DNA of 56,495 nucleotides from a virus. Under the pieces are notes generated by a model. It was not told the origin of the DNA. It saw only the letters and a list, made by a program, of their open reading frames with translations, and did no database searches. The DNA lies in IMG/VR virus record IMGVR_UViG_3300021962_000129, positions 1 through 56,495 of that record; one strand, written 5' to 3'. Positions 41,291 to 50,561 of this stretch are shown one piece after another. Numbering within the stretch: position 1 is the stretch's first letter; each line of letters opens with the position of its first letter. The translations under genes and the position numbers were made by a program.

Positions 41291-42535
41291 TTAAAAGAAT
41301 TTTGTACCTAATGGATACTCATTAGGAGTTACATTAACTGGAATATCAATTAAACTTCTAGCGGTTGCTGCGGCAGCAATAGCAGGGGTACTTAAATTAG
41401 AGTTTAAGAAAACTCCCGTTGTACCATCTACGTTTACATTAGTTCCATTTACATTAATTTGACCAGTAGATTGCAAGTTAATTGCGACTGGCGCAGTCAT
41501 GGTTATTGTTCTGTCTGCAATAAGGGATAAATCCCCACCTCTAATTTTAATTCTTCCACCTACACTTGGAGGTATTGTATGAGTTCCTCCAGCGTCGATT
41601 AGTATTTCTCCATTAGTTTTAACTTCAATTTTAGGACCGCCAACACCCGCTATTGCTGCTCCGGGAGCAGTAGGCAAAGTATTTAATCTTATAGTGACAC
41701 CAGTTCTTGAAACAACGACCGATGAATTTGCTGTTTCTAAAAATATTTTTCCTCCTTGTTGAAGACCTTCTAAAGGAACATAAACTGGGGCTTTGGCTAT
41801 TAAATTAATATTTTTAAATTTTGTAAATAAATTAACATTACCCGATCTGGGTCCAAATATACTTCCCATGGAAAAGAAACCACTTGATCTGTTTTCAATA
41901 ACTATGTCTTTACCATCATTAATCATTAGATCTATTCCGCCACGATCACTAACAAAATTTTGATTTAAAAAAGTTCTAGCTTCTAATGATCTTTTTGGTG
42001 GAGTTGGAATACCTATAGAAGACTCTGGTAACCCAGTTATTTTTAAATAATCTCCATGACCGTTTTCTAATCTAACACAATCTACTTCAGGAGATGAGTC
42101 TAATCTTAAAGCCTTTTTTCCACTATTTAAAACAGTTTTACTTATAATTCTATCTTTTGCTTTTTTAGTATCAATCTGTAATCCATCTTTTTGATCATTC
42201 TTAAACGTCATAGACCCCGGAGCACCATCTTGATACAACTGAGTTGAGTTGATTATTGGATCTTCTCTAGTATTATTATTTTGATCTTTTGTATTTGCTA
42301 CTGGGTTTGCTATTACAGTTGATAAATAGTAAGCTAATCTAGTTGATTGATTATAGTGAATTAATATTTCTGACCCTTCAGCGGGCGGAGAAAATATACC
42401 ACCTTTCCAGTTAGCATAATAAGGTGTTGTGTAAATAACATCTAAAGAATTTAATAATAATTCTTTGCATTGAACTTTTACTTTACCCGATCTAGTAAAA
42501 TCAAAATTAGACAAAACTTTTGCAGTATAAATCAT
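41291..42535 (-). CDS. Central spike protein (gp5/gpV-like, no lysozyme domain)
   Basis: 414 aa. An N-terminal OB-fold ('GKVKVQCKELLLNSLD', 'IFSPPAEGSEILIHY', 'AYYLSTVI') is followed by a long repeat-rich beta region ('GGKIFLETANSSVVVS', 'GPKIEVKTNGEILIDAGG', 'GGRIKIRGGDLSLIADRTIT', 'INVNGTNVNVDG') typical of the triple-stranded beta-helix needle. T4 gp5 has a lysozyme domain between these parts; none is visible here. It pierces the outer membrane, probably with the PAAR tip. 1-nt overlap with the hub gene. Confidence 0.8.
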   Translation of the reverse strand: MIYTAKVLSNFDFTRSGKVKVQCKELLLNSLDVIYTTPYYANWKGGIFSPPAEGSEILIHYNQSTRLAYYLSTVIANPVANTKDQNNNTREDPIINSTQLYQDGAPGSMTFKNDQKDGLQIDTKKAKDRIISKTVLNSGKKALRLDSSPEVDCVRLENGHGDYLKITGLPESSIGIPTPPKRSLEARTFLNQNFVSDRGGIDLMINDGKDIVIENRSSGFFSMGSIFGPRSGNVNLFTKFKNINLIAKAPVYVPLEGLQQGGKIFLETANSSVVVSRTGVTIRLNTLPTAPGAAIAGVGGPKIEVKTNGEILIDAGGTHTIPPSVGGRIKIRGGDLSLIADRTITMTAPVAINLQSTGQINVNGTNVNVDGTTGVFLNSNLSTPAIAAAATARSLIDIPVNVTPNEYPLGTKFF

Positions 42536-45500
42536 TAGACACTTCCAAAGTTTATATTTTTTCTTAGAGTAAATTCTGAATAGCTTTGAGGACCTTGAAA
42601 TTGTTTAAATTGCATTACATGTTTAAATCCAATTATTTGATAAAATCCAGACAATACGGAAGGTCTAGTAACCGAATCTGGTAATGATGAATTAACTATT
42701 CCAAAATATTTTGACCCTAAGTTCATATAATTTTTATAGAGCAAAACATATACTGGAGTATTAAGTGTATACAAATTACTTAATTGGAAATATGGAGGAG
42801 TTTTTACAGTTAATGTGTAAATCTTATTGAAAAGATGATTATTAATATGAAATTTTCTTAGTGCTTTTGAATAAACACTGCTTGTTTGTGTCATGTAAGT
42901 TTTTACAAACTCTATAACTCCTTTCTCATCTCTACCATAAAGATAATTTTGTAACAAATCATTAATTATATTTCCCACAAAAACTTCTTGTTGTTGTTGA
43001 GCCGACTGTTGCAGTGTTTGAGCTAAGTCTTGTTCTCTTCGCGTTTCTTCATCAGTCTTATTAGATTTTTGTTTCAAAGATAAAAGTTCACTATACTGAT
43101 TTTTTTGTTCAGAAGTTCCAATTATATTTAAAGAATCAACTGTTCCATAATTTGGGTTATTAATCTTTATTGCATCACTTATTTTATTTTTTACTGATTC
43201 TAGTATATTAGAATCATAAGTTGTCATAAATCTTTTTATTTCTGTTTTTGCATCATCTAAAACTTTTTGATCACCTATAAGATCAATTATTGCAGGAAGT
43301 GTAGCTGATACTAGACTATCGTCTATTAAAACATTAGCAGTTTCTCTTATGTATGAATTATAAGAAACAAAACTATTAGTAGTGTCGGCTATTAAATTCC
43401 AAGTTATTATATTGGTGGAATTTCCTTCAGTGGGTTTATAGATAAATACTGGGAATGACCTTGTAGAACTAATGTTTAATTCTTTTGGTAATGTAGACTC
43501 TTTTGTCACTGCTTGATATAGAGCATCTCCATTAGTGGTCGGATTTGGAAAAATTATCCCCCAAAATTTACTAGGTCTTTCTAATTCAGAGAAGGGTAGC
43601 ATAATTCCGCTGTAATCAAATCCATGAATAACTTTATCAAGATATAAATAATTATTATAATCAGACCCTGTATTATAATTTTCAATGTCTATATCAGATA
43701 TTGGATAATCTTTTAATTTTCTATTATCAACAAACCCCTCCACTGGAGCATATAAATTATTTAATATCCAATCTTCATAAATAACTATTGCTGGCATAGT
43801 GGTATTACTTATTAAGGGTGTTTTTGTTTTTGATTTTGTCTTAAAATCGTAATCTATGTATTTACAAGTTTTGTTTAGTATTTCTAATCTTGAAAGATCA
43901 AACTCTTCTGAGAATCTAAAAATAAAATTATTACCAGCAACAGATCCAACTTTTATAGAAAAATTATTTAAAAATTCATTGAAGTCTATCATGTTAGGAG
44001 CTTTAACTGCTCCAGATTTATTAGGCTCGTTTGAATCAATAAAAAAACTAACTTTATATTTAGTTAAACTTGTAGGATCAACCCCCGCTTGAGCGGCAGT
44101 GAATTGACTAGCAGAGGTTAATTGATTAGCAGCACGAAAGTTTTCTAGTAAATTAAAACTTGGATCAGTAGACACTGCCCTTAATGCTTTTTCATATTTT
44201 ATTAAATATATTTCGTTTAATATTCCAATTAAAATTTTCTTTCTTTCTTGTAAAGTAATATCTCTTCTACTTCCAAGAACATACTTTGTGAACCCACCTC
44301 TCGATATGGTGTTTGTAGATTTAGTTAAAGTAATTAATTTTTCAATTAATCCTTCTCCGGGAACATCATATACTGTATAGCCTCCAATATATTGCTCTGA
44401 TAAATTTAATAAATTATTATTTAATAAGTATTCTTGATCTTGTTTATTAAAAGAAGCATCAAAGTCCGAATTAAATAATCTACCTTGTTGTTCTAATAAA
44501 TTTATATTTATAAGTCTAGTAGCGTTAAACCAATCATACTGGGTACTTGCTGATTCTATATTTGAAATAATATTGTCTAAAGCTTTTCTTAACTTAGAAA
44601 GAGATTGTACATCTGCTGCAGATAATTTATTTGTAGCCTCATAAATATTTTTTATTATATAATTTTCAACAAAAGTAAACCCTATCTGATTTAAAAATTG
44701 TTTTAATTCTACATAATCATTTAGTAAATCCGCATTAAATTTAAAATCAAAACTATTAGTAAGAGCATCTATTGCACTTTTAACTAAACTTCTACTTAAA
44801 GAATTTTTAAACTTTGTATAAATCTTTCCAAAATCTGGTAATAAAAGAATTATTTCTTTTCCATCACAAGCCTGTTTAAATAAGTCTCTTATTGTTTTTT
44901 TAATTGATGCATCTAAAGCTACGGGATCTTTACTAAGATCTTCAAAATTCCAATCTACCTCTATTTCAAATTTTCTAGTTTCGACATCTTTAAAAATACT
45001 TTCTGCTACATACAAGGATTTTTGTTTTGTAATGTCAGCTAAATGAGAAGATATATTTGGATGACCTGTTGTAATGAATTCTAAAAGAAGAACTCTATTA
45101 CCAAAATAATTTGAAGGAGCTTCATCTACAGTAGCTTTTAAATATTGAGAAGCTATCGCTGGTAAAAAAGTTTCATCTTTATTTATAAATACAAAGTAAA
45201 ATGTTCTCGTTAATAAAGCTTGATTTGAGTTTAAGCCATTTAATTGAGGTGTCCCAGCCAACCTAGATCGTCCCAACTCTAATCTTTGTTCATCATTTAA
45301 TTGAGCAACATAATCATTTAAGTTTCTAGAAAATCTTTGAATATCTAATAAGTTATTTAAAAATAATATTTCTAAATCACCTGTAAAATCTACTAAAGAC
45401 ATTTTAAACTTAAAATTATTTTCGGTGGCTGCATCACCGTAACCTAATGAAAATTCAGCAGAAATTAATCTAGAAAAACTATCGTTATCATAAGGATCAA

Positions 45501-45675
45501 CAAGCAAAGAATTTTTTTGTTCTTTAGTTAATGTAGAGTAAAGATTTTTAGCCATACCAACTCTATTGGTTCTCCCACTTAAATAATTTTTTGAAAAATT
45601 ATCTATACCAGACGTTGAAAAAATTTTTGCAACGTCAGGATCAGAAGTAACTAAAATTTTACAATAAGCTTGCAT
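42535..45675 (-). CDS. Large baseplate hub protein (putative)
   Basis: 1046 aa, no close T4 match by eye. Position directly before the spike gene and the C-terminal 'LSGFYQIIGFKHVMQFKQFQ' ... 'YSEFTLRKNINFGS', a pattern common at the ends of hub proteins, support a gp27/gpD-like hub or a hub fused with extra domains. A helical, Gln-rich segment ('TLQQSAQQQQEVFVG') lies about residue 890-905. T4 gp27 is 391 aa, so most of this protein is extra. A catalytic domain is not apparent. Confidence 0.6.
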   Translation of the reverse strand: MQAYCKILVTSDPDVAKIFSTSGIDNFSKNYLSGRTNRVGMAKNLYSTLTKEQKNSLLVDPYDNDSFSRLISAEFSLGYGDAATENNFKFKMSLVDFTGDLEILFLNNLLDIQRFSRNLNDYVAQLNDEQRLELGRSRLAGTPQLNGLNSNQALLTRTFYFVFINKDETFLPAIASQYLKATVDEAPSNYFGNRVLLLEFITTGHPNISSHLADITKQKSLYVAESIFKDVETRKFEIEVDWNFEDLSKDPVALDASIKKTIRDLFKQACDGKEIILLLPDFGKIYTKFKNSLSRSLVKSAIDALTNSFDFKFNADLLNDYVELKQFLNQIGFTFVENYIIKNIYEATNKLSAADVQSLSKLRKALDNIISNIESASTQYDWFNATRLININLLEQQGRLFNSDFDASFNKQDQEYLLNNNLLNLSEQYIGGYTVYDVPGEGLIEKLITLTKSTNTISRGGFTKYVLGSRRDITLQERKKILIGILNEIYLIKYEKALRAVSTDPSFNLLENFRAANQLTSASQFTAAQAGVDPTSLTKYKVSFFIDSNEPNKSGAVKAPNMIDFNEFLNNFSIKVGSVAGNNFIFRFSEEFDLSRLEILNKTCKYIDYDFKTKSKTKTPLISNTTMPAIVIYEDWILNNLYAPVEGFVDNRKLKDYPISDIDIENYNTGSDYNNYLYLDKVIHGFDYSGIMLPFSELERPSKFWGIIFPNPTTNGDALYQAVTKESTLPKELNISSTRSFPVFIYKPTEGNSTNIITWNLIADTTNSFVSYNSYIRETANVLIDDSLVSATLPAIIDLIGDQKVLDDAKTEIKRFMTTYDSNILESVKNKISDAIKINNPNYGTVDSLNIIGTSEQKNQYSELLSLKQKSNKTDEETRREQDLAQTLQQSAQQQQEVFVGNIINDLLQNYLYGRDEKGVIEFVKTYMTQTSSVYSKALRKFHINNHLFNKIYTLTVKTPPYFQLSNLYTLNTPVYVLLYKNYMNLGSKYFGIVNSSLPDSVTRPSVLSGFYQIIGFKHVMQFKQFQGPQSYSEFTLRKNINFGSV

Positions 45676-45681
45676 TATTAG

Positions 45682-45972
45682 TTATATTATAGGTATTAAT
45701 ATTCTATCACCTACATTAAGTTGATTAAAAGTATCTGAAATATTATTGAAATAACAAATTAACCAGTCTAAACTAGGAGTATTGTAAAATAAATTTGAAA
45801 TTAAATCTGCTCTATGTTCGTATCCCGCTGGGATATATCCAACTTTATAATTCCTTTTGTCTAAATTTGATAAAAAACCTTCAAATTGATCTGAGTTTAA
45901 AGAAGTAACTAACTTTTTGTTTTTATGAGTTACTGTTGAGTATCCCATAGTATAATGATTTTTGTATATCAT
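45682..45972 (-). CDS. gp53: Baseplate wedge protein gp53-like / LysM-like
   Basis: 96 aa. 'GYEHRADLISNLFYNTPSLDW' pattern with 'CYFNNISDTFNQLNVGDRIL' and final 'IPII' follows the gp53/LysM-like plan (R-D-L-I-S...W....N.I.D...L..G..L.IP). T4 gp53 is 196 aa; this has only the compact core. It links neighbouring wedges in T4. In the operon 1 nt before overlap with the upstream gene and 6 nt from the hub gene. Confidence 0.68.
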   Translation of the reverse strand: MIYKNHYTMGYSTVTHKNKKLVTSLNSDQFEGFLSNLDKRNYKVGYIPAGYEHRADLISNLFYNTPSLDWLICYFNNISDTFNQLNVGDRILIPII

Positions 45973-47471
45973 TAATTACCTCCCCTACTGACGTTAATAA
46001 CTGAATTTGGATTTGGGATTGCTTGTTGACCGGGACTAGCTTGTTGAGGAGGAGCACCTTGAATGGTACCTGCAGTTTCTTGATCTTGACCTTCATAAGC
46101 ATTAGACCATGATTCGGGTTGAGCGTGAAGATTTAAAGTTATTTCAAAAACATTAGCCATATGTGTAGGAACATCATAAGTAGTATTGTTAAATTCTTTA
46201 ATTTCATACCCTATTAATACTGAAGGAATATTATGAAATGCAGGACCATGTTTTAAATAAATAAATCTTCTCCCTGCTAAGGGTTGTTTAAAAGCCTCTT
46301 TAGAATTAGAATTACTTGAAAAATTAGAATTACCAAAAACATTAAATGATTTTATGGTGTTTATCCAAAATGTTATTAATTTTTGAGCTAAATAATAGTT
46401 ATTAGTTTCTGGGTTTTGAAAAGATTGAGAGTATAGGCCCGCAATGTTATTACTATTATCTGCATCGTTTATGTCATACAAATCTCTCATTAAATTTTTT
46501 CTTAAACCTTTATTTAAATTCTCATTTCTAGGATTATCTAATAAATATTGGGAATTTAAATTTAATCCGTCTTTAAATTTATCATTCGTAGCCTGAGTAT
46601 CTCTATCAAAAAATGCTCGCGCTGCTTTATCATAATTCTCTTTTGATTTAATTGTGAAATCTTCTTTCGATGATATTTTTGATTTATTTAACATTTCCGC
46701 TATATGAAAAGCGTTTAATTTAAAATTTATTGTAATATTAGCAAGATCAGTATGTGAAAAAGCAAATAAAGGATCAGATGAGCCTAAAACTGGGACTATT
46801 GAATACTGTGACCCTCTCTTTTCTTGAATTATAGGGTTTTCAAAGAATGGTAATAAAATTTTACCTTCAGATGTAACAAACATTATGTAAGAATTAAAAT
46901 TAGTTAATAACTCTAATTTTTTTATTGTAGAAATATTAGAAACTCTGTATTGATTATCCGAATTTTGAACAGGGTCTTGTAAAATAGGTGGCCTAGATCC
47001 TCCAATAAAATCTTGATTACCAATTGGATTAAGTCCAGTAAAGCCTGTAAATATATTTAAAGTAGTATTAGTGGTATCTCTAAGTATTTTGTATACAGGT
47101 TGCCTGAGATCACTTTTAGATATTGATTGGTCCTCTTTTTTTACTTTTGCTTCTAATTGTTGTGTATCTATTTGATTTGTTTTTAATTGAGGTGGATCTA
47201 TAAAATTGTAAGGACTAAAAGTAACTGCTTTATCATTGACACCAACTCCAACAGCAACAGTAGCTTCTTTAAGAGGTTCATATTTACTTCCTGAAGAGAA
47301 AAAACCTCTCCCTTGTTGTTGTATAATTAATGGCTTATCAATATTTCCATTAGTGTTTTCAAATTTTTGTTCTACAAGTTTTCCTGAGTTTCCTTGTATA
47401 GCACCGACAGAAGATTGAACTCTTCTACCGTCTAAACCCAACACATCTGCTTTTGATCCTTGATTAACCAT
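45972..47471 (-). CDS. Baseplate/tail-tube initiator-type protein (putative)
   Basis: 499 aa. Disordered, Gln/Asn-rich first 150 residues; a folded core with 'YIMFVTSEGKILLPFFENPI' and, near the end, 'IPSVLIGYEIKEFNNTTYDV' then 'THMANVFEITLNLHAQPESW', similar in shape to tube-initiator or tube-like beta domains (T4 gp48/gp54). The last 50 residues are Pro/Gln-rich. Lying between the tape measure and gp53-like genes supports a role at the tube-baseplate junction. The assignment is by pattern and context only. Confidence 0.5.
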   Translation of the reverse strand: MVNQGSKADVLGLDGRRVQSSVGAIQGNSGKLVEQKFENTNGNIDKPLIIQQQGRGFFSSGSKYEPLKEATVAVGVGVNDKAVTFSPYNFIDPPQLKTNQIDTQQLEAKVKKEDQSISKSDLRQPVYKILRDTTNTTLNIFTGFTGLNPIGNQDFIGGSRPPILQDPVQNSDNQYRVSNISTIKKLELLTNFNSYIMFVTSEGKILLPFFENPIIQEKRGSQYSIVPVLGSSDPLFAFSHTDLANITINFKLNAFHIAEMLNKSKISSKEDFTIKSKENYDKAARAFFDRDTQATNDKFKDGLNLNSQYLLDNPRNENLNKGLRKNLMRDLYDINDADNSNNIAGLYSQSFQNPETNNYYLAQKLITFWINTIKSFNVFGNSNFSSNSNSKEAFKQPLAGRRFIYLKHGPAFHNIPSVLIGYEIKEFNNTTYDVPTHMANVFEITLNLHAQPESWSNAYEGQDQETAGTIQGAPPQQASPGQQAIPNPNSVINVSRGGN

Positions 47472-49468
47472 TATGGAACCCTTCCAGATTTATCTACTCT
47501 TCTAATTACATTTTCCACTTGACCTCTTACTAACTCCCCCAGCCTGTCAGCACTAACTGAATTACCTTTTTTAATCTCTGATAAAATATCTAAGAATACT
47601 TCATCTTGAGTAACTCTAGATTGTAAAGCTCTAGCTATACCCCCATAAAAAGAATCTCTTATAGATACTTCTCTATCTCGTTGTTGAGACATCTGACTTT
47701 GATTAAAATTATTTAATGTTTGTAAATTTGAAGTATTTTGCTGAATGGCTTGAGTTTGTTTTTTAGTTTCGTCTTCTTTTTTAGATCCAAAAAAATCTAA
47801 GGCTTCAATAATCGACATTATTATTCCAACAGCCATTCCAATAGGTCCTAATAAACCCAAAATTCTTGATCCAAAAAGGACAACTCCTTTTCCCATACCT
47901 CCACTAAACATTCCTGCTATGGCTGGCCCTATGCCCTTGATTTTATCTGAGGCTAGCTCCATTAAACCTTTTTGTGAAGATAATAAAGATTTATTAAATA
48001 TTCCTAAAGAAATATTAACTTGAGCTAGTTGAGTAATCATACCCACAAGTGTTGTTCCAGCTTTTAATAAAACTCCAACCCATATAATTAATTCACCTTT
48101 ACCATCTAATATAGATTTAGTAAAGCTTACTATATTTGTCAATAATGGAATAAATTGTTGTTTTAATTCTAATATGACAGCATTAAAAGATGTATTTATT
48201 TCTATTTCTCTAGCAGCCAATTTTTGCTGCTCATTCATTGTTCCGTTGAACACCTGAACTAATTGACTAGCTTGTAGTAAGGCTGGTCCAAACATTCCAA
48301 ATAGTTGAGAGCCTATAACTGTTTCTGGTAACCCTGCTCCTCCGGCTTGAGCACCTAAACTCTGAGAAAAAGATCCTAACCTCTCTACAATTTCTTTAAA
48401 AGATGATTTAAATTGTTCAGGATTAGACGCTCTTTCTAATTCACTTATTAATGCTGCTAAACTAGGGTCAACCGCTGCTACTTTAGCAAACGTTTCAGGA
48501 GTTGTTAAACTATTAATAAGTCCTGTAATTTGATCTTGCCCTATTTTAAACTCAGAAGCTAGTCCTGCTAAATTAGATGTAAATTGAGGTCCGAATCCTA
48601 GGGCACCCATAACATCTAAATTCTTTAAACCACCTATTACTTTTATAAGGTCTTCTGTTTTTACGTTGTAACTTTCTGCGTTGTTTTGTAATGCTAAAGC
48701 CATTTGATTCATTTGATTTGTATTGGCTTGCATTGTAACTGAAAATTTTATAAAATCATTTGTAAGAACACTAGTTTTCTGACCAGTCAAATCCATCTTT
48801 GCAGCAACTTGTAATAAACCTTTAAAGTTGCCTCGTAATCCTTGATTCATTAAATCAGCAGCATTTGCAAAATTTTGAAATTTATCTCCAATTAATCCGT
48901 CTAATTCTGCTGCAAAAGTCGATTCAAATTTAGGAATACTAGTTCCCATTCCTAATAATTTTTGTTGTAAGTTTTCAAATTGTTGTGGGATACTAAGTAT
49001 CGAAGTATTTAATTGTCCCATCAAATTTTTATGTATTTGAAGTATGTCTATCGCTGGTCCAAGAGAAATAGGTAGAAGACTAAATAAATGAGCGGCATCA
49101 TAAACGTTTTCAGCAACTTGAGTAATAGCATCACTAAACATTCTTAGGTTAGAGAGCTTATAAAAGTTTGTTTCGTCTTGATTTGATCCACCACCACCAC
49201 CTCCACCACCACCTCCACCACCACCTTGATTTATATTATTGGTAGCATTTTGAAAAGCATCTACAATACTCTTTGAAGCTGACACTAAAGGTGATAAAAC
49301 CTTACCACCTACTACTTTCTTAAAAGCGTCCGAGGTTCTAGTTATGGCATCTACAAATTTTGTAGATTCAACGTCTAAAGACGCGGCAGCAGTTTGAAAC
49401 GACTTTGATAATTGACCTAAAGAGTTGTAAAGGTCTGCTAATTGTTTATTTTTGTTAGGAGTCGCCAT
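47471..49468 (-). CDS. Tail tape measure protein
   Basis: 665 aa. Long, mostly helical, with a Gly13 run at 82-94, Gln/Ser/Ala-rich helices, and one hydrophobic stretch ('RILGLLGPIGMAVGIIMSII', about 530-550) that may insert into the host membrane. This is the usual plan of tape measures, which set tail length and form part of the DNA channel. T4 gp29 is 590 aa. Its stop overlaps the next gene's start by 1 nt. Confidence 0.82.
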   Translation of the reverse strand: MATPNKNKQLADLYNSLGQLSKSFQTAAASLDVESTKFVDAITRTSDAFKKVVGGKVLSPLVSASKSIVDAFQNATNNINQGGGGGGGGGGGGGSNQDETNFYKLSNLRMFSDAITQVAENVYDAAHLFSLLPISLGPAIDILQIHKNLMGQLNTSILSIPQQFENLQQKLLGMGTSIPKFESTFAAELDGLIGDKFQNFANAADLMNQGLRGNFKGLLQVAAKMDLTGQKTSVLTNDFIKFSVTMQANTNQMNQMALALQNNAESYNVKTEDLIKVIGGLKNLDVMGALGFGPQFTSNLAGLASEFKIGQDQITGLINSLTTPETFAKVAAVDPSLAALISELERASNPEQFKSSFKEIVERLGSFSQSLGAQAGGAGLPETVIGSQLFGMFGPALLQASQLVQVFNGTMNEQQKLAAREIEINTSFNAVILELKQQFIPLLTNIVSFTKSILDGKGELIIWVGVLLKAGTTLVGMITQLAQVNISLGIFNKSLLSSQKGLMELASDKIKGIGPAIAGMFSGGMGKGVVLFGSRILGLLGPIGMAVGIIMSIIEALDFFGSKKEDETKKQTQAIQQNTSNLQTLNNFNQSQMSQQRDREVSIRDSFYGGIARALQSRVTQDEVFLDILSEIKKGNSVSADRLGELVRGQVENVIRRVDKSGRVP
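49187..49225 (-). repeat. Poly-glycine codon run in the tape measure gene
   Basis: Thirteen consecutive GGN codons in a GGT/GGA pattern: blocks of GGT broken by GGA every fourth codon. Encodes Gly82-Gly94 of the tape measure protein. Likely a flexible hinge between the short N-terminal helix region and the main rod; it may vary in length between relatives. Confidence 0.9.
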
Positions 49469-49490
49469 AAATACTCACTTATTATCTAGG

Positions 49491-50174
49491 TTAAGTCTTG
49501 ATGTTTTGTATCTTTAAAGTAGATAAGTAGCTTACCCTATTGGCATTAAATGATCTAAAATTATCATAGCTTACATAAGAACGTAATCTTGGATCGGTTA
49601 CAGCATTTGTAAATGTAAATCCAGTAGATTCTCCTTTATTAGAAGTTTCAATAGAATTAATAGTTTTTAATAAGCTATAAACTTCTTCCATACTTTGCTT
49701 GCTTATATCTATAACCTTTAAGTAGATTTCGTTATTTTTTGCTTTAAACCAAGTCCTATCTGGACCTTCAGAGCCTCCAACTACAAATCCGGTTCTATTG
49801 CTTATTGATCCATTTTCGTCGATATACTGGAAAATAATAACAGACCCAGACTTTAAAGTTAATATACGTTCAAATTTTTCTTTTATGTATTGATTAACTT
49901 TTTCAGTTTCAGTTGCTTGTCTTGTAATTGCTCTTAGTTGATTATCCTCTGGAACCCTTTGGTTGTCTCTTTTTAATCGAGCTTCAACTGCATTAGATAT
50001 TGCTCCAGAATACTTTAAAAATTTTATTTTATTAATACTAGTTAGAATGGTAACATGCAAAGCTCTGACTATAGAATCAAAAGCTTTTACGAGTATTTTC
50101 TTAGCTTCAGTAGTAACGTACCCTCCAGCCTCAACTGTTGGTAGTAAGTCTCTAACTTTAAACGTTTTTCTCAT
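49491..50174 (-). CDS. Hypothetical tail-cluster protein, 227 aa
   Basis: Not recognised. Helical, basic N-terminal half (to about residue 105), then a beta section ('GSVIIFQYIDENGSISNRTG') and a Ser/Asn-rich end. Gene lies directly before the tape measure and diverges from the plus-strand gene at 50268. Its ATG lacks a clear Shine-Dalgarno and follows an A/T run, so expression may depend on an unusual leader. Could be a tail assembly or baseplate component. Confidence 0.55.
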   Translation of the reverse strand: MRKTFKVRDLLPTVEAGGYVTTEAKKILVKAFDSIVRALHVTILTSINKIKFLKYSGAISNAVEARLKRDNQRVPEDNQLRAITRQATETEKVNQYIKEKFERILTLKSGSVIIFQYIDENGSISNRTGFVVGGSEGPDRTWFKAKNNEIYLKVIDISKQSMEEVYSLLKTINSIETSNKGESTGFTFTNAVTDPRLRSYVSYDNFRSFNANRVSYLSTLKIQNIKT

Positions 50175-50267
50175 TTTTTATAAAATTTTTTATTTTTGTG
50201 AGACGATTTTAACTTTTAAATCTATATTAAATAACCCTTTCAATTGTATATAGAAACTTGAGCTTAT

Positions 50268-50561
50268 ATGACTAACATAGATGAATACTTAATAGAGACT
50301 TTAGACTTAATAAACTACACATTAAGTGATAGATTTATAGAGAGATGGAGATATAGATTTAGTGAAAGATTCTTAAAGTTATTCCAGACAAAGTTATTGG
50401 AATCAATAAAGAATCAAAAGCCACTTAAGATACAAACATTGTATAATTATCTAAGTACAAAATGTGGCTACTCGAAAGATCAAGTACTTAACTTCTTTGA
50501 AGCATTAGAGCTTAGAGAGATGTACTCACCTTTAGTTATTGGTAAACTTACTGCTTCTTAG
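50268..50561 (+). CDS. Small helical protein, possible gp33-like late-transcription coactivator
   Basis: 97 aa, wholly helical. The segment 'LKIQTLYNYLSTKCGYSKDQ' then 'VLNFFEALELREMYSPLVIG' recalls the small helical T4 gp33 (112 aa), which bridges RNA polymerase and the sliding clamp for gp55-dependent late transcription. A similar-sized gp55-like factor is present in this window, which is the main reason for the idea; the sequence match is weak. GAG about 7 nt before the ATG. Ends with a 14-nt convergent overlap with the nuclease gene. Confidence 0.5.
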   Translation: MTNIDEYLIETLDLINYTLSDRFIERWRYRFSERFLKLFQTKLLESIKNQKPLKIQTLYNYLSTKCGYSKDQVLNFFEALELREMYSPLVIGKLTAS

